Of a stretch of 64,000 bases of DNA, positions 26,287 to 34,747 are shown in pieces. The stretch comes from Tissierella sp. (GTDB lineage Bacteria > Bacillota > Clostridia > Tissierellales > Tissierellaceae): positions 186,001 to 250,000 of the forward strand of contig NZ_JAVKTS010000001.1 of the NCBI RefSeq assembly GCF_031460495.1, read 5' to 3'. A program made the position numbers and the translations under genes. The first letter of the stretch is position 1; each line of letters opens with the position of its first letter. Below the pieces are notes generated by a model, which made no database searches, was not told the DNA's origin, and saw only the letters and a list, made by a program, of their open reading frames with translations.

Positions 26287-26436
26287 AATCATTTATTAAT
26301 TTATACTCAACCTATTAGTGATATCTATGGCTTAGAAAAAGCAGTAGATAGAATATTACAAAGAAATGATTATAGGAAGTTTACACAAACATTTTGTGGA
26401 TTCCAATATGAATGTAATGACCTTTGCATATTTTAG
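26287..26436 (+). pseudogene. Gene fragment (truncated, no start)
   Basis: An open stretch between stops encodes IYTQPISDIYGLEKAVDRIL and then NDYRKFTQTFCGFQYECND before TAG. No start codon with a binding site is present. The amphipathic, protein-like composition suggests the remains of a gene 3' end. Family not recognised. Confidence 0.4.
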
Positions 26437-26452
26437 TAATTTAAAAAACAAG

Positions 26453-26490
26453 GACCCCTTGCATCTAAATAGTACAAGGGGATTTTATAT
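26453..26490. terminator. Bidirectional terminator
   Basis: CCCCTTG (26455-26461) pairs with CAAGGGG (26475-26481). U-rich tracts lie on both sides, so it can end the rightward fragment and the leftward DUF6143-like gene. Confidence 0.8.
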
Positions 26491-26491
26491 T

Positions 26492-27163
26492 TTAGGGAAA
26501 GATAGGTTCCTCCCACCAGCCAAAGGCAACCCTACCAGCAGCCTCTAGCTCTGGTGTCTCTGGATTAGATAGGAAAATTAGAAAAGATCCACCAGGTGGA
26601 AAGATAAACTTTCCTTGTTCATCATCTACCAATGTAGTCTCTGGTTGGCCTCGGCGAACAAAAGCCTTAACTCCTTCAGTTGGATCTCCTGCCACATTGC
26701 TTGCATACTGAAGTTTTACCATAGGAGATGGTAAGGGACAAAGTGCCATGTTAGCTGGAGTTATAAGGGTGGAATTTTGGATCGTTCCTGGTGGAATGGC
26801 ATTAAACCAAATCTGGGCTCTAAAGCTAGATATAGATATATCACTTACCGTCCACACAGTCACATGTAAATTTACTCTAGAATTTGGAGGGTTGTATAAT
26901 CTAGCCCAAGCATTTGTACCTCTCCCGAAGGTGAGGTTATCAGCATATCCTACGAAGTACTTTCCTTCTAATGACTTGGCTAAGTTAATTGGCACTGCAA
27001 CAGTATAATCCAACATTGGTTTAGTTATTGATGGGGGAGGAAATGTGCACGGTGTAAAATATCTACAGAGTTGGTTAAAGCAACCTGTTGCATTTAAGCA
27101 TGTATAATTAGACGGATGCTGATATTGATTAGATAAATCTGTATTATGAGGATAGTCATTCAT
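26492..27163 (-). CDS. DUF6143-like surface or spore-associated protein
   Basis: A 223-residue protein with no signal peptide or membrane segment. The N-terminus is polar with four cysteines (TCLNATGCFNQLCRYFTPC). The rest is beta-rich (GKYFVGYADNLTFGRGTNAW, NPPNSRVNLHVTVWTVSDIS). This matches what I recall of DUF6143 proteins of spore-forming Clostridia; a role in the spore surface is only a guess. AAAGGAG precedes the start. It is a single-gene unit. Confidence 0.55.
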   Translation of the reverse strand: MNDYPHNTDLSNQYQHPSNYTCLNATGCFNQLCRYFTPCTFPPPSITKPMLDYTVAVPINLAKSLEGKYFVGYADNLTFGRGTNAWARLYNPPNSRVNLHVTVWTVSDISISSFRAQIWFNAIPPGTIQNSTLITPANMALCPLPSPMVKLQYASNVAGDPTEGVKAFVRRGQPETTLVDDEQGKFIFPPGGSFLIFLSNPETPELEAAGRVAFGWWEEPIFP

Positions 27164-27319
27164 AAACTTAAGCTCCTTTACTATAGGTTTTTATACATTT
27201 TATGCCTTCTAGTGTAATACTGTGATATTTTTGCTAAATCACTTATTCATAGCACCTTTCCTAAACGATATTCCTTCATTGTAGCTCAGATGTAGAAAGT
27301 AAAAAATAAAAAATTAATG

Positions 27320-27348
27320 TTGACTTTTCTGGAATAATAAAATATCAT
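27320..27348 (+). promoter_or_regulatory. Promoter of the T-box/valS unit
   Basis: TTGACT (27320-27325), 17 bases, TATCAT (27343-27348). The transcript would start just before the T-box stem I. Confidence 0.7.
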
Positions 27349-27357
27349 AGTATAAAT

Positions 27358-27661
27358 GAACACGAACAAAATGGCATTGATAAGGAGTAGTACATATTCA
27401 CCTGAAGCAAAGAGAGAAGATGGTTGGTGAAAATCTTCGTGAAGGAAGTATGGAAGTAGCCTTTGAGTTGTGAACCGAAAAGATATAATCTTAGTAGGCT
27501 TCAACGGAAATTTCCACCGTTAAAAGGAAAGCAATATCAGATAATATATTTTATCTCGTATTGACAGAGTGCAGATAGTCATATCTGAATTTAGGTGGTA
27601 CCGCGGACTTATATATAATCCGCCCTAAGCAAATTTAAAAGCTTAGGGCGGTTTTTGTTTT
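27358..27661 (+). ncRNA. T-box leader, valine specifier (GTA)
   Basis: Stem I landmarks are present (GATAAGGAGTAGTA, then AGAGAG and GATGGTTGGTG). The specifier region reads GGAAGTAGCC, giving GTA, a valine codon, at 27456-27458. The T-box core GGTGGTACCGCGG lies at 27594-27606. The terminator is CCGCCCTAAGC (27620-27630) with GCTTAGGGCGG (27641-27651) and a U run. Uncharged tRNA-Val should favour antitermination of the downstream valS. Confidence 0.95.
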
Positions 27662-27689
27662 GTGTTCGTAAATTTAAGGAGGTATTACC

Positions 27690-30062
27690 ATGGAGAAAAA
27701 ATATGACTTTAAAGAAGTAGAAAAAGAGATGCAAAAGCTTTGGAAAGAAAATTCCATATATAATTTTGATTTAGATAGTAAAAAAGAAATCTATTCTATT
27801 GATACTCCACCACCTACTGTTAGTGGCAATCTGCACATTGGACATATATTTTCCTACACACAGGCAGAAATGATAGCACGATATAAGCGAATGCAAGGAT
27901 ACAATGTTTTTTATCCTTTTGGCTTTGACGATAACGGCTTACCAACTGAAAGACTTGTTGAAAAAGATGAAGGTATTATTGCCAAAAACCTTCCAAGAAG
28001 TGAATTTATAAGAAAATGTATTATAAGCTCTGCAAAATATGAAGAGGAATTTAAAGATTTATGGCAGTCTTTGGGATTTTCAGTTGACTGGTCCCTTCAA
28101 TATGAAACAATTAACCCTATGGTTCAAAGAATATCGCAAAGATCCTTTATAAAACTTTTAAAAGATAAAAAGGCATATATGAAAGAATCACCAGTATTAT
28201 GGTGTACTGAATGTCAGACTTCAATAGCTCAAGCGGAGTTAGATACTATTGAGAAAGATGCCACATTTAATTACATTAAATTTAAAGCAGAAGCAGAAGA
28301 TTTATTAATAGCTACAACAAGACCAGAATTGCTATATGGCTGTGTTTGTCTATTTGTAAATCCAGAGGATAGTAGATATAAAGAATATATTGGTAAAAAT
28401 GCCATGGTTCCATTATATGATTATGAAATTCCTATATTGGCAGATAACAAAGTAAGTATGGATAAGGGAACAGGTGTAGTTATGTGTGCAACCTTTGGTG
28501 ACTCTACTGACCTAGAATGGTATGAAACATATAAACTGCCTTACAGAAAGGTTATTCTAGCTGATGGAAGGATAGATGAAAATGTTCCATTAATAAGGGG
28601 TTTAAAGGTTTTAGCTGCTCGAAGACAGATTATCGATTTGCTTTCAAAAGAAGGATTGCTTTTAGAATCAAAAAGCATCAAGCATAATGTGGCTGTACAC
28701 GAGCGATGTGGAAAGGAAATTGAAATTATACCGTCAAGACAGTGGTATATTGATATACTCACAAATAAAGAATTATTTTTAAAAGCAGCTGATAAAATCA
28801 ATTGGTATCCTGAATATATGAAAAACAGATATGTATTATGGGTTGAAAACCTTAAGTGGGATTGGTGTATATCTCGGCAAAGATACTTTGGAGTTCCTTT
28901 TCCAATATGGTATTGTAAAAATTGTGGAGAGATAATAATTGCAGATGAAAATACATTGCCTGTAAATCCTCTAGAAACAAAACCTAAAAGTTCTTGTACA
29001 TGTGGATGTGATGAATTTATACCTGAAAGATCTGTTTTTGATACTTGGGCTACTTCGTCAGTTACTCCTCAGATAAATGCAAAATGGGAAGAAGAAAATG
29101 ATATTTCAGATAGGATTTTACCAATGAGTTTGAGGGCACAGGCTCATGAAATTATACGAACATGGGCCTTTTATACTATAGTTAAAAGTCTTTACCATAC
29201 AGGTCAAATTCCTTGGAAGGATATAATGGTTTCTGGATTTGTTCTTGCTAAAAAGGGAGAGAAAATTAGCAAGTCAAAGAGTAATTCTCAGTTAGAACCA
29301 AAATTGCTTATTGAAAATCACTCTGCTGATATAATAAGATATTGGGCTGCTAATTCTAAGCTTGGAACAGATACATTCTTCTCAATTGATGAATTAGGTA
29401 TAGCTAGAAGATTTATAACAAAGCTATGGAATGCATCTAAGTTTTCAATATCTCATTTGCAAGACATTGATCTTAATGCTGATATTGATTTGATGCCTGT
29501 AGATAGATGGATAATTGAGAGATGCAAGCAAACTACCATTAATGCAAAGAAATTTCTTGACCAATATGAAATAGGATCAGCTAGACATGAAATTGATGAT
29601 TTTTTCTGGAAGGATCTATGTGATTATTATTTTGAGATTGTTAAGGAGCGTTTATATCAACCTGAAATCCATGGTTATAAAGAACGACAATCAGCCCAAT
29701 ACGCCCTATATTATTCCATGCTCAATATATTAAAGTTATACGCCATTTATGTTCCACATATAACTGAATATATTTATCAAGAATTTTTTAGGCAGCGTGA
29801 AAAGGGTATTTCTCTACACAAGTTGTATTGGGAGACTGAAAAACCTATTGATGATGAGATTATTATCTTTGGAGAAGAATTAAAGGACATTATTTCTGAA
29901 ACAAGAAAGTATAAGTCTGAAAACTCTCTATCAATGAAGGCAGAAATAGAAGAGGTGGTAATCACCACAGAGGATAAATTTACTGAGTTATTTAAACAAA
30001 CTATAGGGGATATAAAAGCATGCTGCAATGCAAAGGAAATAAAAATAACTTCTCTTTCCTAA
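27690..30062 (+). CDS. valS: Valyl-tRNA synthetase, short archaeal-type
   Basis: A 790-residue class I synthetase. HIGH is at residues 49-52 (NLHIGHIF) and the KMSKS loop reads KISKSKS near 525. The editing domain starts with ATTRPELLYGCVCLFVNPED, and zinc-type knuckles WCTEC and CKNC are present. The TTRPELL editing motif and the lack of the C-terminal coiled-coil arm of bacterial ValRS mark the archaeal-type lineage found in some bacteria. The GTA specifier of the T-box supports valine specificity. It may be the only ValRS or a second copy. Confidence 0.92.
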   Translation: MEKKYDFKEVEKEMQKLWKENSIYNFDLDSKKEIYSIDTPPPTVSGNLHIGHIFSYTQAEMIARYKRMQGYNVFYPFGFDDNGLPTERLVEKDEGIIAKNLPRSEFIRKCIISSAKYEEEFKDLWQSLGFSVDWSLQYETINPMVQRISQRSFIKLLKDKKAYMKESPVLWCTECQTSIAQAELDTIEKDATFNYIKFKAEAEDLLIATTRPELLYGCVCLFVNPEDSRYKEYIGKNAMVPLYDYEIPILADNKVSMDKGTGVVMCATFGDSTDLEWYETYKLPYRKVILADGRIDENVPLIRGLKVLAARRQIIDLLSKEGLLLESKSIKHNVAVHERCGKEIEIIPSRQWYIDILTNKELFLKAADKINWYPEYMKNRYVLWVENLKWDWCISRQRYFGVPFPIWYCKNCGEIIIADENTLPVNPLETKPKSSCTCGCDEFIPERSVFDTWATSSVTPQINAKWEEENDISDRILPMSLRAQAHEIIRTWAFYTIVKSLYHTGQIPWKDIMVSGFVLAKKGEKISKSKSNSQLEPKLLIENHSADIIRYWAANSKLGTDTFFSIDELGIARRFITKLWNASKFSISHLQDIDLNADIDLMPVDRWIIERCKQTTINAKKFLDQYEIGSARHEIDDFFWKDLCDYYFEIVKERLYQPEIHGYKERQSAQYALYYSMLNILKLYAIYVPHITEYIYQEFFRQREKGISLHKLYWETEKPIDDEIIIFGEELKDIISETRKYKSENSLSMKAEIEEVVITTEDKFTELFKQTIGDIKACCNAKEIKITSLS

Positions 30063-30082
30063 TTTAATAAAGGTAAAATTTA

Positions 30083-30111
30083 TTGCGGTAAATATACTTA
30101 TGAAGTATACT
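30083..30111 (+). promoter_or_regulatory. Promoter of the second leader-controlled CD3324-like gene
   Basis: TTGCGG (30083-30088), 17 bases, TATACT (30106-30111). The expected start lies almost at the binding site of the leader peptide, so the leader begins immediately. Confidence 0.7.
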
Positions 30112-30133
30112 AACCTCAGAGGGGGATTGTTTT

Positions 30134-30160
30134 ATGAGAAGATATGTTATTTTTGCATAG
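30134..30160 (+). CDS. Putative leader peptide MRRYVIFA
   Basis: Eight codons and TAG, eight bases after AGAGGGGG (30118-30125). Its last codons (GCATAG) form the first arm of a hairpin. The end, IFA before the stop, resembles the FCFA end of the leader at 30647. Confidence 0.6.
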   Translation: MRRYVIFA

Positions 30161-30240
30161 CACTGGCTAATGCAAATTAATTGAAAAAATTTATTTTGTT
30201 GTAGCCATTGCTATTCCTAAAAGAATATATTTTTAGGAGG
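30151..30240 (+). promoter_or_regulatory. Attenuator-type structure upstream of CD3324-like copy 2
   Basis: TTTGCATAGC can pair with GCTAATGCAAA around the leader stop. Alternatively ATAGCACTGGCTA (30157-30169) pairs at 12 of 13 positions with TAGCCATTGCTAT (30202-30214). CCTAAAA (30216-30222) pairs with TTTTAGG (30231-30237), covering half of the AGGAGG site of the main gene (30235-30240). Confidence 0.62.
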
Positions 30241-30245
30241 GCAAA

Positions 30246-30521
30246 ATGAGCTATAAAAGAGCAGAGGATATATTTCCTGTAGAAATTATAGAGTTAATTT
30301 ATAAATATGTTGATGGTGGATGTATCTATATTCCTAGAAAAGAAAATAAAAGACGGGAATGGGGAGCAAAGACTACTATACGCATGGAGTTAGACATACG
30401 AAATCAACAAATATATACTGACTATCAGCAAGGATATACAGCTATAGAATTAGCTAATAAATACTTTTTATCTGAAAAAAGTATACAGCGTATTATCCTT
30501 CTAATGAAAAAACAATTTTAA
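30246..30521 (+). CDS. CD3324-like small helix-turn-helix protein (copy 2)
   Basis: A 91-residue paralogue of the proteins at 23244 and 42950. It keeps the N-terminal pattern (YKRAEDIFPVEIIELIYKYV, then CIYIPRKE) and the C-terminal HTH (YQQGYTAIELANKYFLSEKSIQRIIL). AGGAGG precedes the ATG and is partly buried in a hairpin. It is more divergent than the other two copies. Confidence 0.78.
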   Translation: MSYKRAEDIFPVEIIELIYKYVDGGCIYIPRKENKRREWGAKTTIRMELDIRNQQIYTDYQQGYTAIELANKYFLSEKSIQRIILLMKKQF

Positions 30522-30566
30522 AAGAATAAGCCCATATACATAAGGTATATTGGCTTATTCTTTTTT
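30521..30566 (+). terminator. Intrinsic terminator after CD3324-like copy 2
   Basis: AAAGAATAAGCC (30521-30532) pairs with GGCTTATTCTTT (30552-30563), followed by U residues. Confidence 0.9.
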
Positions 30567-30646
30567 AAATAAATGTTTGAGGTAGAAATGTAGGTAGTAT
30601 TGGATTAAGATAGATTGGAAATAAAGATAATTTTAGGAGGAAAGAT

Positions 30647-30673
30647 ATGGGCATACCTTTTTGTTTTGCGTAG
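30647..30673 (+). CDS. Putative leader peptide MGIPFCFA
   Basis: Eight codons and TAG, six bases after a perfect AGGAGG (30635-30640). The N-terminal MGI and the short hydrophobic composition recall leader peptides of inducible macrolide-resistance genes, but that similarity is only by eye. The final codons are part of a hairpin arm. Confidence 0.65.
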   Translation: MGIPFCFA

Positions 30674-30739
30674 CTAAGGCTATTGCAAATATACCAAGAG
30701 AGATGTAATAGCCTTTGTATATTCTGGTAAACAAAGGAG
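30665..30739 (+). promoter_or_regulatory. Attenuator-type structure upstream of the DUF1062 gene
   Basis: TTTGCGTAGC can pair with GCTATTGCAAA across the leader stop. AAGGCTATT can instead pair with AATAGCCTT. CCTTTGT (30712-30718) pairs with ACAAAGG (30731-30737), hiding the AAAGGAG site (30733-30739). The pairings are mutually exclusive in the order expected for ribosome-stalling control. Confidence 0.65.
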
Positions 30740-30745
30740 AGTAAA

Positions 30746-31321
30746 ATGGGCTATTTAAGAAGAATTGAATATACGATTATGCAAAAGGATTCTTTTAAGA
30801 TATTTCGTAATTGTGCTGGATGTGGATGTAAGACAAACTATATAAGTACAAAAAAGTTTAGGATCAATGCAAATGGAAAATATCTAGATGTATGGTTAAT
30901 TTATCAATGTGAAAAATGCAAACATACCTATAACTTAAGCATTCATGAGAGAATAAAAGTAACTGATATTTCCAAGATTGAGTATGAGAAGTTTGAAAGC
31001 AATAATTTACAATATGCTTTAGACTTAGGTAAGGACAAGGAATTATTTTTAAGGAATAGGGCTGATATTGACTGGTCTAGTGTAGATTATGATATAGTAG
31101 GAGATGATATGGAATTTAAGAAAGGGGATTATATAGTATTATGTAATCCATATCAATGTAAATTTCGTATAGACAAGTTGATTTCTAATATATTGGGAAT
31201 ATCGAGGAACAAGGCTAAATCATTAGAAGCTAATGGAATAATAGAGATAATGCATAATCAGTTGGAAAGTAGAATAGAAGTATTAATTATGGCAGAATTA
31301 ATTGAAGTCACAAACAAATGA
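30746..31321 (+). CDS. DUF1062 family protein with S4-like C-terminus
   Basis: A 191-residue protein. The N-terminal zinc-ribbon-like part has CAGCGCK and CEKCKHTY knuckles, with NANGKYLDVWLIYQC typical of DUF1062. The C-terminus (FRIDKLISNILGISRNKAKSLEANGIIEI) looks like an S4 RNA-binding motif. Known members have no firm function. The leader suggests the protein is made when translation is disturbed, and a ribosome- or RNA-linked role would fit both observations (inference). The stop overlaps the ATG of the next gene. Confidence 0.78.
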   Translation: MGYLRRIEYTIMQKDSFKIFRNCAGCGCKTNYISTKKFRINANGKYLDVWLIYQCEKCKHTYNLSIHERIKVTDISKIEYEKFESNNLQYALDLGKDKELFLRNRADIDWSSVDYDIVGDDMEFKKGDYIVLCNPYQCKFRIDKLISNILGISRNKAKSLEANGIIEIMHNQLESRIEVLIMAELIEVTNK

Positions 31322-31977
31322 CTCTACTGATGAGACAAGAAAACAAATCCATTGAAAGGATGAAAATTATCATGTCAAATAATATAGATATTAATTATGA
31401 AGAGAGAAGTTCAAAAAATGCTTTTATAATAGAGTGTAAGGATATAGTATTAAGAGAGTTTAGATTAGAGGATTTAGATGAGCTGTATGCTCTTACTTTA
31501 CAACCTGAAATAACAGATTATTTACCTGATTGGATATCCACAAAGGAAGAAAGAAGGAAAATTCTTATAGATTTTCATATGGAAAAGAATAAGCATTTTT
31601 TAGACTCTATTCCAAATATCGAAGAGGAAGGATTAATTCTGGGTATCATATTAAAGGAGACAAAAGAGTTTATCGGTTGGTGTGCTACATTTATAAAAGA
31701 TGAGTTACCACCACCAAATAGAGAGATAGCCTATGCTATTTCAAAGGATTATAGATCTAAGGGATATACAACTCAGGCAGCACAAGGATTAGTAAAATAC
31801 TTATTTGACAATACTAATATTGAAGTATTAAATGCAATAGCATTGACACATAATATACCTTCAAATAGAGTGATTAAAAAATCTGGATTTAAGTATGTAA
31901 ATGATATTGAGATAGAAAATGAAGAATTTCACCATTATATCCTTAGTAAAGATGAATGGGGAAAACTTATGTTATGA
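31318..31977 (+). CDS. GNAT acetyltransferase (RimJ/RimL-like)
   Basis: A 219-residue protein with IVLREFRLEDLDELYALT, acetyl-CoA site ISKDYRSKGYTTQAAQGLV and ALTHNIPSNRVIKKSGF, typical of RimJ-type acetyltransferases. ATG 31318 shares ATGA with the DUF1062 stop, implying coupling. Internal ATGs at 31360 and 31372 (after GAAAGGA) would remove about 15-18 unconserved residues and are also plausible. Cotranscription suggests induction together with DUF1062. Confidence 0.83.
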   Translation: MTLLMRQENKSIERMKIIMSNNIDINYEERSSKNAFIIECKDIVLREFRLEDLDELYALTLQPEITDYLPDWISTKEERRKILIDFHMEKNKHFLDSIPNIEEEGLILGIILKETKEFIGWCATFIKDELPPPNREIAYAISKDYRSKGYTTQAAQGLVKYLFDNTNIEVLNAIALTHNIPSNRVIKKSGFKYVNDIEIENEEFHHYILSKDEWGKLML

Positions 31978-31995
31978 TATTAAAGAGGTGGTTAA

Positions 31996-33210
31996 ATGGA
32001 ACTACAAGGGAAATATAGTATTGCTAAAGTTTTTACAGATAATCTAGAGGATGGAGCAAAGGAGCAAATTATTGAATTATTAGATCAAGATTTCATAAAA
32101 GATTCTAAGGTCCGAATAATGCCTGATGTTCATCAAGGTATGGGCTGTGTAATCGGTTTTACAGCAGATATGGGAGATAAAGTAATACCCAATATTGTTG
32201 GGGTTGATTTGGGTTGTGGCATGCTTACTGTGGAGCTTGGAGATCTAGTCTTAGATCTACCAAAATTAGATGACATAATAAAGAATAAAGTTCCATCAGG
32301 TAAAGCCACCCATAATGAAAGAAGGTTTAAATTTGATAAGCTAAATGACTTATATTGCTTTAGGGATTTGAAGGATACTAAAAGAATTGAAAGAAGTATA
32401 GGGACCCTGGGGTCTGGCAATCACTTTGTCGAAGTTGGGGTAGACAGCCAAAAAAATAAATACCTAGTAATCCATTCAGGTAGTAGAAATCTAGGGAAGC
32501 AAGTTGCAGAGATTTATCAGAAACTTGCCATAGATTTATGTAGTGGTAAAGAGGATTATTTTATAAAAAGAGAAGAGATAATTGCTAAATATAAAGAAGA
32601 AGGCAGACGAAAGGAAATAAAGAAAGTTCTAGCTGAATTGAAAAAGGAATATGATGAACTTCAGCCTAATTATCCTAAAGCCTTATGTTATTTAACTGGA
32701 GAATATAGAGATAAGTATCTCCATGATATGAAAATATGTCAAGAATATGCAAGTCTAAATCGTGAAATGATGGCAGATATTATTCTTAGAGAACTGCTAG
32801 GAAAGGGATTAAATGAATTCAGCTATTTTGAGACCGTTCACAATTATATTAATTTTGAGGATAATATAATTAGAAAAGGTGCTATCTCAGCCTATGAAGG
32901 TGAGAAAATTCTAATACCAATAAACATGAGAGATGGTTCAATAATTGCCATAGGAAAAGGTAATCCAGAGTGGAACTATTCTGCTCCTCATGGGGCTGGA
33001 AGGCTTATGAGTAGAAATGTTGCAAAGGGAGCTGTAACTCTAGATGACTTTAAAAAGAGTATGGAGGGTATTTATTCAACCTCAATAAATGAACATACCT
33101 TAGACGAATCTCCCTTTGCCTATAAGCCTATAGAAGAAATATTGAATAATTTAACTGAAACTGCTGAGGTTCTAGATATAATAAAACCAATATATAATTT
33201 CAAGGCATAA
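31996..33210 (+). CDS. rtcB: RtcB family RNA ligase
   Basis: A 404-residue protein with RtcB motifs: PDVHQGMGCVIGFTADMG, VGVDLGCGM (metal-binding Asp/Cys), GTLGSGNHFVEVG, VIHSGSRNLGKQVAE, and SAPHGAGRLMSR near the C-terminus. The family ligates 2',3'-cyclic phosphate or 3'-phosphate RNA ends to 5'-OH ends using GTP and Mn2+. The protein is at the short end of family length. It starts 18 bases after a GNAT gene, in the accessory block, with no archease gene nearby. AAGAGGTGG precedes the ATG. Confidence 0.92.
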   Translation: MELQGKYSIAKVFTDNLEDGAKEQIIELLDQDFIKDSKVRIMPDVHQGMGCVIGFTADMGDKVIPNIVGVDLGCGMLTVELGDLVLDLPKLDDIIKNKVPSGKATHNERRFKFDKLNDLYCFRDLKDTKRIERSIGTLGSGNHFVEVGVDSQKNKYLVIHSGSRNLGKQVAEIYQKLAIDLCSGKEDYFIKREEIIAKYKEEGRRKEIKKVLAELKKEYDELQPNYPKALCYLTGEYRDKYLHDMKICQEYASLNREMMADIILRELLGKGLNEFSYFETVHNYINFEDNIIRKGAISAYEGEKILIPINMRDGSIIAIGKGNPEWNYSAPHGAGRLMSRNVAKGAVTLDDFKKSMEGIYSTSINEHTLDESPFAYKPIEEILNNLTETAEVLDIIKPIYNFKA

Positions 33211-33252
33211 AATAAGCAATTCATTTTATAAACAGAAATGATGGATTTTAAG

Positions 33253-33280
33253 TACCCCCTAGTCATTAGACTAGGGGGTA
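33253..33280. terminator. Bidirectional terminator between rtcB and pepD
   Basis: TACCCCCTAGTC pairs with GACTAGGGGGTA around a short loop. AT-rich flanks lie on both sides. Confidence 0.88.
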
Positions 33281-33287
33281 TATATTC

Positions 33288-34733
33288 TTATTTTAGCTGC
33301 TTTAACAATTCAATAAGGTATTGATATGTCCTCTCTGTAGAGGAAATACTAAGCTTTTCTTGTGGAGTATGGACATCATACATATTGGGACCAAAGGAAA
33401 TGATGTCTAGTGGATATTTTTTTGCCAAGACTCCACATTCCAATCCTGCATGAATAACAGTTGATTCCATCTTTATGTGGAATAAGTCTTCATAGACTTT
33501 TAAAGCTGTATCTCTTAATCTTGATTCTGGATTGTATTCCCAGTGAGGATAGCTACCGCTAATTTCATATTGGCAGTTAGCCTCATTTACAGATGCTACA
33601 ATTTTTTCTCTTAATTTTAATAGATTGTTTTCTGCTGAACTTCGAGTTGAAACTTGAATTATAATTCTGCCATCTTCAGTTTTAATTATAGCTAAGTTAC
33701 TGGAACTTTCAACGATTTCTTCATTTTCTGGCAATCTAGTAAATACTCCCGTAGGGATATTATCAAGTAGCGAGATTACAGTATTAAGTACTGTATCTTT
33801 AAACACCTTTGAAACTGAATCTCCTTTTGTAATTACTATTTCTATATTTGGCTCGTGAGTTTTACTATCATCAAGTACTTTCTTTTTCATTTCTTCAATT
33901 ATATTATTGAATTTAGATAAATCTTCAGTACTTACTCCAATATTGGCCACAGACTGTCTTGGAATAGCATTATCTTTAGTTCCTCCTGTAATAGCTACTA
34001 ATTTTATATCTAAGGATGCTTTTATCTCTTTTAGTATATTATTCAATATCTTGTTTGCATTAGCTCTAGGCTTATGGATTTCCATACCAGAATGGCCACC
34101 CATCAATCCACGAACTTCAATACTTACTTCATCATATCCTGAGATATTGTCGTATTCAGCAGGAACTCTGATTTCAATTAATTCTCCACCAGCAGATCCC
34201 GTTACAAGTATTCCTTCTTCTTCTGAGTCTACATTTAATAATCTTCTTCCCTTTAAGACTTTGTCTGATAATCCTAGAGCTCCATCCATTTCAGTTTCCT
34301 CTGAAGATGTAACCAACAATTCTATCATTGGATGCTCCAAAGTATTATCTTCAAGTATGGCTAGGCCCATTGCTATGGCAATTCCATTATCTGCTCCCAA
34401 AGTAGTTTTATTAGCCCTAATATAATCTCCATCAATAATTAATTCTATAGGGTCAGTTTTAAAATTATGATTGGAGTCGTCTTCTTTTTCGCATACCATA
34501 TCCATATGTCCTTGAATTATAACTCCTTCTGACTCTTCATATCCTTTAGTAGCAGGCTTTCTAATGATGATATTTAGTAAATCATCTTGTATTGTTTCAA
34601 GCCCTAGTTTTTTTCCTATACTTTTTAGATAATCACTTACATTTTGCTCATCATAGGAGCATCTAGGAATTTGTGTTAATTGTTCAAAATAGTAAAATAC
34701 TCTTTTGGGATTTAAGTTTTCTAATATATTCAT
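33288..34733 (-). CDS. pepD: Aminoacyl-histidine dipeptidase (Xaa-His dipeptidase)
   Basis: A 481-residue M20 family metallopeptidase. Metal and catalytic motifs are visible: VIIQGHMDMVCEK (His, Asp), TTLGADNGIAIAMG (bridging Asp), LLVTSSEETEMDGALG (catalytic Glu pair) and a late HAGLECG segment. It hydrolyses dipeptides such as carnosine-like substrates in the cytoplasm. The start is 14 bases after the upstream YfcC-like carrier gene on the same strand, so import and cleavage are probably linked. A terminator shared with rtcB follows. Confidence 0.93.
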   Translation of the reverse strand: MNILENLNPKRVFYYFEQLTQIPRCSYDEQNVSDYLKSIGKKLGLETIQDDLLNIIIRKPATKGYEESEGVIIQGHMDMVCEKEDDSNHNFKTDPIELIIDGDYIRANKTTLGADNGIAIAMGLAILEDNTLEHPMIELLVTSSEETEMDGALGLSDKVLKGRRLLNVDSEEEGILVTGSAGGELIEIRVPAEYDNISGYDEVSIEVRGLMGGHSGMEIHKPRANANKILNNILKEIKASLDIKLVAITGGTKDNAIPRQSVANIGVSTEDLSKFNNIIEEMKKKVLDDSKTHEPNIEIVITKGDSVSKVFKDTVLNTVISLLDNIPTGVFTRLPENEEIVESSSNLAIIKTEDGRIIIQVSTRSSAENNLLKLREKIVASVNEANCQYEISGSYPHWEYNPESRLRDTALKVYEDLFHIKMESTVIHAGLECGVLAKKYPLDIISFGPNMYDVHTPQEKLSISSTERTYQYLIELLKQLK

Positions 34734-34747
34734 TTAATCACCTATCT

